Under the pieces are notes generated by a model. It had not been told where the DNA came from and made no database searches. It was given only the letters and a program-made list of their open reading frames with translations. This document shows positions 34,964-42,917 of a DNA stretch of 64,000 nt, piece by piece (positions within the stretch are counted from its first letter, which is position 1; each line of letters begins with the position of its first letter). Source of the stretch: Criibacterium bergeronii (lineage in GTDB: Bacteria; Bacillota; Clostridia; Peptostreptococcales; Filifactoraceae); the NCBI RefSeq assembly GCF_001693775.2, contig NZ_MBEW02000005.1, positions 1 to 64,000 on the forward strand, given 5' to 3'. The position numbers and the translations under genes were made by a program.

Positions 34964-35830
34964 ATGGTAAATGATAATCAAAAAAAGGTTCAGTTCGTAT
35001 TATTTGTGATTTTGATATTTAACTTTCTTGTAGCAGGTATGAAAATGTTAGCAGGGAGTATTATTTCTTCCTCTGCAATGGTAGCAGACGGTTTTCACTC
35101 TTTATCAGACGGTTCATCAAATATCATAGGCATTATAGGCATACAGCTGGCGACTAAGCCTGAGGATGAGGAGCATCCATATGGTCATGATAAGATTGAG
35201 ATTATTTCTGCTCTTGTTGTAGGCTTTATGCTTGTATTTGTAGGCTTAAAGGCAATATATGACTCAATCACAAAATATATTGCAGGGGTAAGACCGTCAA
35301 TATCAAAACAGAGTATTATTGTTATAATTATAACTCTTGTGATAAATATAATCGTGGTTATATTAGAAAGAAAGCAGGGCAAAAAGCTTGGTAGTGCATT
35401 TTTAATAACTGATGCAAATCACACTAAATCAGATATTTTTGTAACTATTGGAGTTTTTATATCGTTAATTTTATTAAAATTTGGTGCTCCTCCAATATTG
35501 GATGTAATAGTTACTTTTTTTGTAGGCTTTGTTATATTTAAAACTGCCTATGAGGTACTGACTGAGAATGGCAATATTTTAATAGATGCTAAATCTGTAG
35601 ACGACAAGGATATATTAAATGTCCTTGAGCAATTTGATGGTATTACTGACGTGCATAAAATTCGTTCTAGAGGCACAAAAAACAGAATTTTTGTAGATAT
35701 GCACATTCATGTAAATCCTGATATGACAGTAAGAGAGGCTCATACACTAAACCATGCAATTATAAATGCAATGAAAAATAAATTTGGGAGCTGCACTGAA
35801 ACTAACGTCCATATAGAGCCAAAATTATAA
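34964..35830 (+). CDS. cation diffusion facilitator (zinc/iron/manganese efflux)
   Basis: 288 residues from the ATG at 34964, ten bases after AGGAG; an upstream ATG at 34943 overlaps that site. Six helices in the first 200 residues contain the metal-site motifs MVADGFHSLSDGSSN, HPYGHDKIE and TDANHTKSDIFVT, which give the HD-HD transport site of CDF proteins. A C-terminal cytoplasmic ferredoxin-like domain follows, with VDMHIHVNPDMT and a late HIEP histidine. It exports divalent metal ions by proton antiport; the metal is not decided by sequence. It is a single-gene unit. Confidence 0.94.
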   Translation: MVNDNQKKVQFVLFVILIFNFLVAGMKMLAGSIISSSAMVADGFHSLSDGSSNIIGIIGIQLATKPEDEEHPYGHDKIEIISALVVGFMLVFVGLKAIYDSITKYIAGVRPSISKQSIIVIIITLVINIIVVILERKQGKKLGSAFLITDANHTKSDIFVTIGVFISLILLKFGAPPILDVIVTFFVGFVIFKTAYEVLTENGNILIDAKSVDDKDILNVLEQFDGITDVHKIRSRGTKNRIFVDMHIHVNPDMTVREAHTLNHAIINAMKNKFGSCTETNVHIEPKL

Positions 35831-35843
35831 TTTTATATAAATT

Positions 35844-35894
35844 AAAAATCTGCTAAAGTTTTTGATATCAATCAAATCCTTTAGCAGATTTTTT
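35844..35894. terminator. bidirectional terminator, CDF gene and pilin-like cluster
   Basis: AAAAATCTGCTAAAG pairs with CTTTAGCAGATTTTTT over 15 bases around a 20-base loop containing the palindrome TTGATATCAA. A- and T-tracts on both sides suit convergent genes. Confidence 0.88.
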
Positions 35895-35917
35895 AGTTAA
35901 GTATTATTTTTTATATT

Positions 35918-36466
35918 TCAATTTAAAAATTCATATTCATTTTTTTCAAACGGTAGCGAAAATTGTAATTCACTATCTTTACCATCATAATTTATCTTAA
36001 AATTAAAGACAGCCTCATTGTCTATTTTTTGACTACTTGCCTCTGTTACATCTTCAAATATCACATTAATAGCTACCGGCTCTTCACTTAATGTGATAAA
36101 TTTTTCTGCGTCTGCCTTTAGTATGCAATTTTTTGTTTCCAATAGTAGCTTAGAATTTTTTGATAACTTAATCTCCTTTTTGGACAATTTATAAAGCCCG
36201 TTAAAATTTGGGGGTTTTTGAAAAATAACATATTTTACAATCGTGTCGCCCTCTTGTAGGCTTAGTATTCGTTGTCCTTGTGCAAGCTGATTTTTTATGT
36301 ATAATTCAAGATTTTGACTTTGTTGATATTTTATAGAGTCATTATATGTAATAGAGGCTTTGGTTAATGAAAAATTCATAAAATTAAACAGGGCTGAAAC
36401 AAAGACCAGCATCAATGATATGTAGCAGATTACCTCTAATAATGTAAAACCATTATTTTTTCTCAT
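35918..36466 (-). CDS. minor pilin-like (pseudopilin) protein
   Basis: 182 residues with a class III (prepilin peptidase) signal: MRKNNG cleaved before FTLLEVICYISLMLVFVSAL, including the Glu at position +5 of the mature chain. A hydrophobic helix precedes a globular, mostly beta C-terminal region. It is a type IV pilin or ComG/type II secretion pseudopilin. The gene is three bases from the next pilin-like gene upstream. No prepilin peptidase, ATPase or platform gene is in the window. Confidence 0.8.
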   Translation of the reverse strand: MRKNNGFTLLEVICYISLMLVFVSALFNFMNFSLTKASITYNDSIKYQQSQNLELYIKNQLAQGQRILSLQEGDTIVKYVIFQKPPNFNGLYKLSKKEIKLSKNSKLLLETKNCILKADAEKFITLSEEPVAINVIFEDVTEASSQKIDNEAVFNFKINYDGKDSELQFSLPFEKNEYEFLN

Positions 36467-36469
36467 GGT

Positions 36470-36892
36470 TTATACCTCCACTACTTTTACTCTGCCGGTT
36501 ATCGCAGCAATAGTAAGGGTGTATTTTTTTGTATCAGTGACTAAATCAATTGTGTTGCCATTTGTCCAAGAGTCCTCATAAAATCTAATTTCGTCAAGAG
36601 TCCAGCCTGTTATTTTTACATTAGTAAAGTTGAAGATTGTCTTTGTACTTTTTGTCAATAGCTCATAGCAGTTTTGCTCAGGTTTTATTATAATTTTTGC
36701 ACTCCTGTCACCACTTGCATTTGCTGTTTTTACCAGCTCAATATTGCTTATAAATGTATCAATTTCATTTTTTGATAAGTAGGCTGTAAAATTTATATTC
36801 GCAATAAAAATTGAGCTTGCTACAAAAAATAATGTTATTGACAAGATTATTTCTAATAGAGTAAATCCGAAATGTGAATTATTTTTCTGCAA
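36470..36892 (-). CDS. minor pilin-like (pseudopilin) protein
   Basis: 140 residues. The prepilin signal reads MQKNNSHFG before FTLLEIILSITLFFVASSIF, with Glu +5. The GspH/ComGD-like length and the C-terminal segment KKYTLTIAAITGRVKVVEV, typical of GspH-type pseudopilin ends, support a minor pseudopilin. It lies between two other pilin-like genes on the same strand. Confidence 0.82.
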   Translation of the reverse strand: MQKNNSHFGFTLLEIILSITLFFVASSIFIANINFTAYLSKNEIDTFISNIELVKTANASGDRSAKIIIKPEQNCYELLTKSTKTIFNFTNVKITGWTLDEIRFYEDSWTNGNTIDLVTDTKKYTLTIAAITGRVKVVEV

Positions 36893-36913
36893 AACTGCAC
36901 CCTAATTATAAAA

Positions 36914-37525
36914 TTAATATAAGCTTTTAACTATAACCATATCTTTATACTTATCAAAAACCTTCTCCCAATTATCTGATAATATCAAGTCTATATCCTC
37001 ACCTGTAAACTTAGGTGAATTAAGCCTATAATACAATTTTTCAGTTCTTTTGGTGTCATCAAGAAATGTATATACATGAAAATCTGTTATACTAGAGCCA
37101 TAAATTGAGGACAGCTCTTTAACATTCAGATTAAATTCCTTTGGGCAATATATTTTCACATAATATTGCAGGTTTATAGTAAATTTAGTTCTAAATTTTT
37201 TATTAATTTTATCTACTCCATATGTTTGTAGTACAGACTTTCCATCATTTTTTATATATGTGACAAAATCTGAGTCCATAAACCTTGGATTTTCCTCATA
37301 AAATGTGGTTTTAAAGGTTTCTATTACAGCTTTGTCAATCACTGCCAGCTTAGACTGCTCAAGCAATTCATTTGCATAGGTCTGACTTTTCAAAGAGGAC
37401 GTCAGATATTTATTTTGGTTTGAGATTAATGCTCCCAGCACTATAAGATTAATTACTGTCATTATTATTACAACTGCAACAGAAATTACCGCTTTGTTAT
37501 TTGAAAGACTTTTAAATTTTTTCAT
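36914..37525 (-). CDS. PilX-like minor pilin candidate
   Basis: 203 residues from the ATG at 37525. A TTG six codons upstream is also possible; neither has a good ribosome binding site, which suggests translation coupled to the flagellin gene 24 bases before. One N-terminal helix (residues about 14-38, AVISVAVVIIMTVINLIVLG) is preceded by NNK without the usual G/F-Glu prepilin pattern, as in PilX-type proteins. The rest is mixed alpha/beta. The assignment rests mostly on position next to two clear pseudopilins. Confidence 0.6.
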   Translation of the reverse strand: MKKFKSLSNNKAVISVAVVIIMTVINLIVLGALISNQNKYLTSSLKSQTYANELLEQSKLAVIDKAVIETFKTTFYEENPRFMDSDFVTYIKNDGKSVLQTYGVDKINKKFRTKFTINLQYYVKIYCPKEFNLNVKELSSIYGSSITDFHVYTFLDDTKRTEKLYYRLNSPKFTGEDIDLILSDNWEKVFDKYKDMVIVKSLY

Positions 37526-37549
37526 GGTAAAAAATAAGCACAATTTAAA

Positions 37550-38431
37550 TTACATTCTCAAAAGATATAATACATTGTAAGCAACCTGATTTGCCTGTGC
37601 CAGCATTAGCTGTGCTGCTTGCATCAAGAAACTTTCCTTGTAGAATTCACTGATTAATTTTGCCATGTCAGCATCTCTTATGCGTGACTCAGCTGCTTGC
37701 AGATTTTCGGCTTGGTTGTTAAGGTTATTTATTTTATACTCTAATCGATTTTGTTTTGCACCCATCTCAGAGCGTCTTAAAGAGACATGATTAATTGCAT
37801 TAGCTACTTTAGCTATGCTATTACTGGCATCTTTTGGCGTCATAACGTTTATGCCCCTTACCTCAACTCTTTTTGTAGTGCCATCTTCCATTTTGACTTC
37901 TATGGTCTGTTTGCCAAGTAAACCCATTGTGCCTGTGTCTATCTTTTCAATACCTATATCCATGGTTTGTCCGGCATTTGCACCTGTTTGCAGCTTTTTG
38001 CCAACCATTGTGCCATCAAAAAGATTAATTTTATTAAATTGTGTTCCTCCACCGGAGGTTATTGAGTCAATTTCTTCTGCCAGTTGGTTTATTTCCATTT
38101 GCATTGCTTCTCTGTCATTATTATTCCATGTGCCATTAGCAGCTTTTACAGCCAGCTCATTCATTCTTTGTAGCATAGCATGGACTTCGTCTAGTGCTCC
38201 TTCTGCTGTCTGAAGTACAGAAATGCCATCCAAGCAGTTTAATGATGCCTGCCTTAATCCTCTTATTTGAGAACGCATTCTCTCACTAATCATTAGTCCT
38301 GAAGGGTCATCAGCGGCTCTATTAATTCTCATACCTGTAGAAAGTTTTTCAATTATGCCACTTAGTTTATAAGCATGATTACTGTAAGCACGATAGGCAG
38401 TCATTGCCATTAGATTATGATTAATTATCAT
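37550..38431 (-). CDS. flagellin, divergent
   Basis: 293 residues. The N-terminal D0/D1 region (MIINHNLMAMTAYRAYSNHA, EKLSTGMRINRAADDPSGLM, LDGISVLQTAEGALDEVHAM) and the C-terminal D1/D0 (ENLQAAESRIRDADMAKLIS, LMLAQANQVAYNVLYLL) are clear; the middle domain is short. Deviations from typical flagellins include Cys in ASLNCLDGIS and MTAYRAYSNHA instead of NANR-type. It lies 51 bases after cdsA behind an AAGGAGGG site, with no sigma-28 promoter (TAAA-N15-GCCGATAA) seen. No other flagellar gene is in the window. Confidence 0.92.
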   Translation of the reverse strand: MIINHNLMAMTAYRAYSNHAYKLSGIIEKLSTGMRINRAADDPSGLMISERMRSQIRGLRQASLNCLDGISVLQTAEGALDEVHAMLQRMNELAVKAANGTWNNNDREAMQMEINQLAEEIDSITSGGGTQFNKINLFDGTMVGKKLQTGANAGQTMDIGIEKIDTGTMGLLGKQTIEVKMEDGTTKRVEVRGINVMTPKDASNSIAKVANAINHVSLRRSEMGAKQNRLEYKINNLNNQAENLQAAESRIRDADMAKLISEFYKESFLMQAAQLMLAQANQVAYNVLYLLRM

Positions 38432-38482
38432 AAATTTCCCTCCTTAACGTATGTGCAAACTATAAAATTGAAAAATGTTTTA

Positions 38483-39250
38483 TTAAAATAGCTGAGCTAT
38501 TATAAATACATATAAGGCAGAAAACGAAATTGAGTCTGTCCTGTCTAAAATACCTCCATGCCCCGGGATTAGATTTCCGTAATCTTTAATCCCAGTCCAT
38601 CTCTTAAAGGCACTTGCAAAAATATCTCCTACCTGAGCAACTAATGAACCAAATATTGAAAATATTAATATTTGTAATATCATATCTTTATGAAAATAGA
38701 TTGCATAAACTACTGATGCCAATGTACAGCCTATCACTCCACCGATTGCACCTTCTATAGTTTTTTTCGGGCTTAGCTTAGGAGACAACTTATGTTTTCC
38801 AAATATATATCCCGAAAAGTATGCCATAGTATCAGTAACCATTGAAAAAATAAATATATACCAAAAAAAGTCTCCATGGTATTTAGATATCGCATATATA
38901 CTTGCAAGTGGCAGGCTTATATAAACGTAGGTAAACATAGTATAAGCCGCACTATTTGGAGTAACTTTGTCACTTACTACCAAAAAACCTTCAAGCAAAA
39001 GAAGTAAGAATACAATTGATAGCATATGATTTTGTCCTTTAATATACAGCACCGCCATATTCAATATAGTAACAAAGTATAATATATATTTTTCGTTTTT
39101 ATCAATATTTACATGTATAGCATTTGTAAACTCATATATAGCTATTAAACTTGCAATCATTGCTAAAAATGCTAATAAAAAGTCACCTTTGACTAGCACG
39201 AAAATTAGTGGTGGAAGTAATATTAAAGCAGATATTACCCTAGTTTTCAT
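38483..39250 (-). CDS. cdsA: phosphatidate cytidylyltransferase
   Basis: 255 residues from the ATG at 39250, which has GGAGG eight bases upstream inside the end of uppS (11-base overlap). Seven or eight membrane helices. The CDS signature is at the C terminus: GDIFASAFKRWTGIKDYGNL followed by IPGHGGILDRTDSISF. It makes CDP-diacylglycerol from phosphatidate and CTP for phospholipid synthesis. The uppS-cdsA order is conserved in Firmicutes. Confidence 0.96.
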   Translation of the reverse strand: MKTRVISALILLPPLIFVLVKGDFLLAFLAMIASLIAIYEFTNAIHVNIDKNEKYILYFVTILNMAVLYIKGQNHMLSIVFLLLLLEGFLVVSDKVTPNSAAYTMFTYVYISLPLASIYAISKYHGDFFWYIFIFSMVTDTMAYFSGYIFGKHKLSPKLSPKKTIEGAIGGVIGCTLASVVYAIYFHKDMILQILIFSIFGSLVAQVGDIFASAFKRWTGIKDYGNLIPGHGGILDRTDSISFSALYVFIIAQLF

Positions 39251-39959
39251 CTGCAAGTCCTCCATACCTTCTTTGCCTGCTCTGATAATCTATGATTGCC
39301 TCAACTAAATTATCAGGTCCAAAATCCGGCCACAACACGTCTGTAAAATATAATTCGCTGTAGCTTGCTTCATACATCATAAAATTTGATAGTCTCTTTT
39401 CTCCGCTGGTTCTTATAAGTAAATCTATATCAGGCAAAAATGATGTATACATATAACTCCTAAGTTTTTTGTCGTCAACTTCTTTGACATTTTCAAGTGC
39501 TAATTTATTTATAGCCTGTAATAAATCTGCCCTAAAGCCATAATTTATAGCCAAGGTCAAAACCAAACCTTCATTGTCCTTAGTTTTTTCCTCTGCTTTT
39601 TCTAACTCCTGCCTTGGTAAGTCAGGCAAGGCGGACATATCTCCTATGGTTTTTATTACTACCTGCTCTTTATTTAGCTCCTCCAGCTCACTTCTTAGAT
39701 ATGTGACTATCAGGCTCATCAGTGCCGATACTTCATCTTTTGGTCTGCTCCAATTTTCTGTGGAAAAAGCATATAAGGTTAGGTATTTCACATTTAATGA
39801 TGCACATTTTCTGACAATTTCCCTTACAGTTTCTACTCCTGCCTTATGTCCTACTGTCCTTGGCAAAAATCTTTTTTTTGCCCATCGTCCATTGCCATCC
39901 ATTATGATACCTATATGAGTAGGTATGTTTTTCATATCAAGGTTTGTATTTGTAAGCAT
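39240..39959 (-). CDS. uppS: isoprenyl transferase (undecaprenyl diphosphate synthase)
   Basis: 239 residues. Catalytic motifs are GIIMDGNGRWAKKRFLPRTV with the metal-binding Asp, GHKAGVETVREIV, LYAFSTENWSRPKDEV and IDLLIRTSGEKRLSNFM. It builds the C55 lipid carrier from FPP and IPP used by MraY. The start at 39959 has no close ribosome binding site; AGGAG lies 25 bases upstream and is separated from the start by a small hairpin at 39970-39983. A downstream ATG (MKNIPTHIG) is an alternative. Confidence 0.95.
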   Translation of the reverse strand: MLTNTNLDMKNIPTHIGIIMDGNGRWAKKRFLPRTVGHKAGVETVREIVRKCASLNVKYLTLYAFSTENWSRPKDEVSALMSLIVTYLRSELEELNKEQVVIKTIGDMSALPDLPRQELEKAEEKTKDNEGLVLTLAINYGFRADLLQAINKLALENVKEVDDKKLRSYMYTSFLPDIDLLIRTSGEKRLSNFMMYEASYSELYFTDVLWPDFGPDNLVEAIIDYQSRQRRYGGLADEN

Positions 39960-39969
39960 TCTTCATACT

Positions 39970-39988
39970 TGCGAAAAATCGCACTCCT
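39970..39988 (-). promoter_or_regulatory. uppS: hairpin between Shine-Dalgarno and uppS start
   Basis: Reading the minus strand, AGGAG is followed by TGCGA-TTTT-TCGCA, then ten bases to the ATG. Folding of this five-pair hairpin would bring the distant AGGAG to about normal spacing, a possible structure-assisted start. Confidence 0.4.
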
Positions 39989-40026
39989 AAATAATTTTTA
40001 TTTTTTAGTCATAAAACTATAATGTT

Positions 40027-40806
40027 TTAAATTATATTTTTTATAAAGCTAAGTCTATGAATTTCACACGGTCCATATTTTTTTAGTCCTTCGATGTGCT
40101 CAGATGTACCATAGCCTTTATTTTTATCAAAGTAATAATGCGGGTATATTTGAGACATTTTTTCCATGTAGGTATCTCTAGTGACCTTTGCTATAATTGA
40201 TGCCAAGCCTATACCGTATACTTTTGAGTCTCCGCCGATTATTGCACTTTGATTTAAATTTAAATTTGGTATTTTCATATTGCCATCTACCAGCACAAAT
40301 TCTGCAGTTTTAAAATGTTCAACCACTTTTTTCATTGCAAAAAATGTGGCATTTAATATATTCATTTCATCAATTTCTTTATTTGATACTGACTCTATAT
40401 GGTAATTTATACCCTTATTTAAGGCTAAATCGTAAATCTGCTGTCTTTTTACAGCGTTTAATTTTTTGCTGTCATTGACATTAAGTATGTTCGGATTTTC
40501 ACTTAACATTACTCCGCATACTGTAACAGGTCCTGCTAACGGTCCTCTGCCCACTTCATCAATGCAAAGTATATTTTTAATGCCATAATGATTTTGGATA
40601 TCTTGATGAATTTTGTATAAATCAGCTATTCTTTTTAGCTCGTCTTGATAAGCTTGGTATTTTTTTTGTAACGAAGTTTTTATTGCAAGTACAGTTTTTT
40701 TTGTGCTTGTATCAAGCATTTTTATATAGTTTGGATAATCTTCAACATTTACCTGTTTTAGATATTCTTTTAAGTTTGTTGCACTTAATTTTGTAATGTC
40801 TTGCAT
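40027..40806 (-). CDS. rnhB: ribonuclease HII
   Basis: 259 residues from the ATG at 40806; longer in-frame versions overlap ruvX and lack a ribosome binding site. After an N-terminal substrate-binding extension typical of Firmicute RNase HII (residues 1-70), the catalytic core has ILCIDEVGRGPLAGPVTVCG with the D-E pair, FVLVDGNMKI, GLASIIAKVTRDTYM and KNKGYGTSEHIEGLKK. It removes RNA from RNA/DNA hybrids and misincorporated ribonucleotides. It follows ruvX by one base. Confidence 0.95.
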   Translation of the reverse strand: MQDITKLSATNLKEYLKQVNVEDYPNYIKMLDTSTKKTVLAIKTSLQKKYQAYQDELKRIADLYKIHQDIQNHYGIKNILCIDEVGRGPLAGPVTVCGVMLSENPNILNVNDSKKLNAVKRQQIYDLALNKGINYHIESVSNKEIDEMNILNATFFAMKKVVEHFKTAEFVLVDGNMKIPNLNLNQSAIIGGDSKVYGIGLASIIAKVTRDTYMEKMSQIYPHYYFDKNKGYGTSEHIEGLKKYGPCEIHRLSFIKNII

Positions 40807-40807
40807 T

Positions 40808-41233
40808 TTAATTTCCCAGTGCCTTCTTTTGCATATATATTTCCAAAATATTGACAGCTGCAAGAGCATCTATTAACTCTTTTTCTTTGATTTTTTTCAT
40901 GGAAAGATGCCCTAATTGCTCTAGTGCCATCTTGCTGGTATGTCTCTCGTCAATGTAATGGATATTAATATTTGGATTTTTTTCTAAGATTTTTTCTACA
41001 AAGCCCTGCGTCCACTCTGCTTGGTCGCCTAACTCTCCATTTTCTTTTTTGGGCAAGCCTACAGCGACATCTACGATGTCATTTTCTTTGATTAAATCCA
41101 ATATTTTTTGAATTTGTTCGTCCAAATTTTTGCTACGAATTGTTGTATTAGGCTGGGCTGTCATACCTAAAAGGTCTGAAATCGCAATGCCTATCTTTTT
41201 TTTGCCAATGTCTAGTCCCATCATTTTTCGCAT
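40808..41233 (-). CDS. ruvX: putative pre-16S rRNA nuclease / Holliday junction resolvase-like YqgF
   Basis: 141 residues. The RNase H-like YqgF fold is recognised by MMGLDIGKKKIGIAISDLLG, VDVAVGLPKKENGELGD and IHYIDERHTSKMA. E. coli YqgF processes the 5' end of pre-16S rRNA; the family was earlier proposed as resolvases. The start overlaps the ireB stop (TAATG), so the pair is translationally coupled. The ireB-ruvX order is widespread in Firmicutes. Confidence 0.94.
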   Translation of the reverse strand: MRKMMGLDIGKKKIGIAISDLLGMTAQPNTTIRSKNLDEQIQKILDLIKENDIVDVAVGLPKKENGELGDQAEWTQGFVEKILEKNPNINIHYIDERHTSKMALEQLGHLSMKKIKEKELIDALAAVNILEIYMQKKALGN

Positions 41234-41496
41234 TAAAGATTACGCTCCATATAGTCTTTTACTATTTCTTCTAACAATTCGTCTCTTTCGTATTGGGTTA
41301 TCATATTTCTAGCGTCCTTGTGATTGGTAATATAAGTCGGGTCACCTGATAGCAAATATCCAACTATTTGATTTAAAGCATTGTATCCCTTTTCGTCCAG
41401 TGCAGACTTCACATATGCTATGACTTCCCTTGGTGTCATTTTTTTCGGTTTGTTGCCTGCTTTAAACATCATCGTTAAATCAAGATTATCAGACAT
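41233..41496 (-). CDS. ireB: IreB family regulatory phosphoprotein
   Basis: 87 residues, full length for IreB (DUF965/YrzL). Typical features are MFKAGNKPKKMTPREVIAYV, NQIVGYLLSGDPTYITNHKD and ARNMITQYERDELLEEIVKD. In Enterococcus, IreB is phosphorylated by the Ser/Thr kinase IreK on N-terminal threonines and modulates cephalosporin resistance; the threonines at residues 8 and 21 here are candidates. No such kinase is in the window. It is coupled to ruvX. Confidence 0.94.
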   Translation of the reverse strand: MSDNLDLTMMFKAGNKPKKMTPREVIAYVKSALDEKGYNALNQIVGYLLSGDPTYITNHKDARNMITQYERDELLEEIVKDYMERNL

Positions 41497-41520
41497 AATT
41501 CCTCCTTGTATATTTATAAT

Positions 41521-42750
41521 TTACAATTGTTTTATAATCATAAAATCCTTATCTATTTTCATACCTACATCTATATATACCTCTTGCATAGGCACATTTG
41601 ATTGTTCTAGCTGCTCTCCTTTTTCAGATATAATCTTATTTATGATTGCCTTTTGAGTGGCAAAATTTGGTCCGATTATTTCGACCTCATCACCCTTTAA
41701 AAATTTATTTTTTTGGACTACCTTTGCCATATTTTTTTGCTCATCAAAGTCTTTTACTATTGCTACTACGTCATAAGTCCTAATATATGAGCTTGTGGAA
41801 TAATTTTGCAGATTTACTGTGTCATTTGTCTGCTCTTTATGAAAAAAGCCGTCTGTAAAATTTCTATGACTGGCTTTGCTAACGTCCTCTAGCCATTTTT
41901 CATCAAATTTATAGTTTTGTGGGTCTTTATAATATGCGTCTATCGCCATTTTATAGGCTCTAACCACTGTGGCTACATAGTAAGCAGTTTTTACTCTGCC
42001 CTCTATTTTCATAGAGTCAATGCCCGCCTCTATTATTTCTTTTACGTTTCCAATCAAACATAAATCCTTTGAATTGAAGAAATATGTGCCTCTTTCGTCC
42101 TGCTCTACTGGGAAATATTCGCCTGGGCGTTTTTCCTCCATGAGTGAATAATTCCATCTGCATGGCTGAGCACATTCGCCCTTGTTGGCATCTCTGCCTG
42201 TCATAAAGTTACTTATAAGACATCTGCCTGAGTAGGACATACACATCGCACCATGGACAAACATTTCCAGCTCTAGGTCAGGACATTTTTCTTTAATTTT
42301 TGCAAGCTCTTGAATAGATAGCTCTCTTGCGGCAACTATTCTTGATATACCCTGACTTTGCCAAAATTTTGCTGTCATATAATTTGTAGTGTTTGCCTGA
42401 GTGGATAAATGCAGCTGCATATTCGGTACAGACTCTTTTGAAATTTGCACAAATGCCGGGTCAGAAATTATAAGTGCGTCTGCTCCAAGCTCCTCAAGAT
42501 TTTTAAAATATTCGTCTACTCCGTCCAAATCATCATTATGAGCAGTAATATTACAAGTTATATAAACTTTTTTTCCTCTTTGGTGAGCAAATTCTATACC
42601 CGCTTTCATTTGAGCATCATCAAAATTCTTTGATGCTACTCTAAGTCCTAATTTTTCTCCGCCTATATATACAGCATCTGCACCATAAATTATTGCAGTT
42701 TTTAATTTTTCCAAATCTCCTGCCGGTGCAAGCAATTCTATTTTTTTCAT
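41521..42750 (-). CDS. trhP: U32 peptidase-like tRNA hydroxylation protein
   Basis: 409 residues from the ATG at 42750 (GGAGG four bases upstream). Peptidase U32 features: MKKIELLAPAGDLEKLKTAI, DAVYIGGEKLGLRVASKNFD, and the cysteine cluster in ELEMFVHGAMCMSYSGRCLI and GECAQPCRW. The closest named relatives are YrrO/TrhP, which installs 5-hydroxyuridine at wobble U34 of tRNAs using prephenate. TrmR, which methylates that hydroxyl, is encoded just upstream. B. subtilis has two TrhP subunits (YrrN, YrrO); only one is in this window. Confidence 0.88.
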   Translation of the reverse strand: MKKIELLAPAGDLEKLKTAIIYGADAVYIGGEKLGLRVASKNFDDAQMKAGIEFAHQRGKKVYITCNITAHNDDLDGVDEYFKNLEELGADALIISDPAFVQISKESVPNMQLHLSTQANTTNYMTAKFWQSQGISRIVAARELSIQELAKIKEKCPDLELEMFVHGAMCMSYSGRCLISNFMTGRDANKGECAQPCRWNYSLMEEKRPGEYFPVEQDERGTYFFNSKDLCLIGNVKEIIEAGIDSMKIEGRVKTAYYVATVVRAYKMAIDAYYKDPQNYKFDEKWLEDVSKASHRNFTDGFFHKEQTNDTVNLQNYSTSSYIRTYDVVAIVKDFDEQKNMAKVVQKNKFLKGDEVEIIGPNFATQKAIINKIISEKGEQLEQSNVPMQEVYIDVGMKIDKDFMIIKQL

Positions 42751-42794
42751 TGTTCCTCCGAAACTCTTTATTGCATAAAACATTATATATCAAT

Positions 42795-42823
42795 ATTGTA
42801 CCATTAAAGTGTCTAAAAGTCCA
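42795..42823 (-). promoter_or_regulatory. putative promoter of the trhP-ireB-ruvX unit
   Basis: Minus-strand TGGTACAAT (extended -10) lies about 45 bases before the trhP start, with TGGACT 17 bases upstream. It follows the trmR terminator. Confidence 0.42.
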
Positions 42824-42855
42824 TAAATTAGAAACTTTAGGTTTGCTAAAATTCA

Positions 42856-42895
42856 AAAAAGTCTTACCGGTTTAAAACCCGAAATAAGACTTTTT
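42856..42895 (-). terminator. terminator of the mltG-trmR unit
   Basis: Minus-strand AAAAAGTCTTA pairs with TAAGACTTTTT; the loop contains a second small stem (GGTTT-AAACC). A T-run follows. Confidence 0.82.
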
Positions 42896-42917
42896 CATTT
42901 AAAATACATATTAAATT

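Noticed and set aside
38432-38482. Sigma-28 flagellar promoter before the flagellin gene
   Set aside because: No TAAA-N15-GCCGATAA-like sequence within the short gap to cdsA or just inside cdsA.
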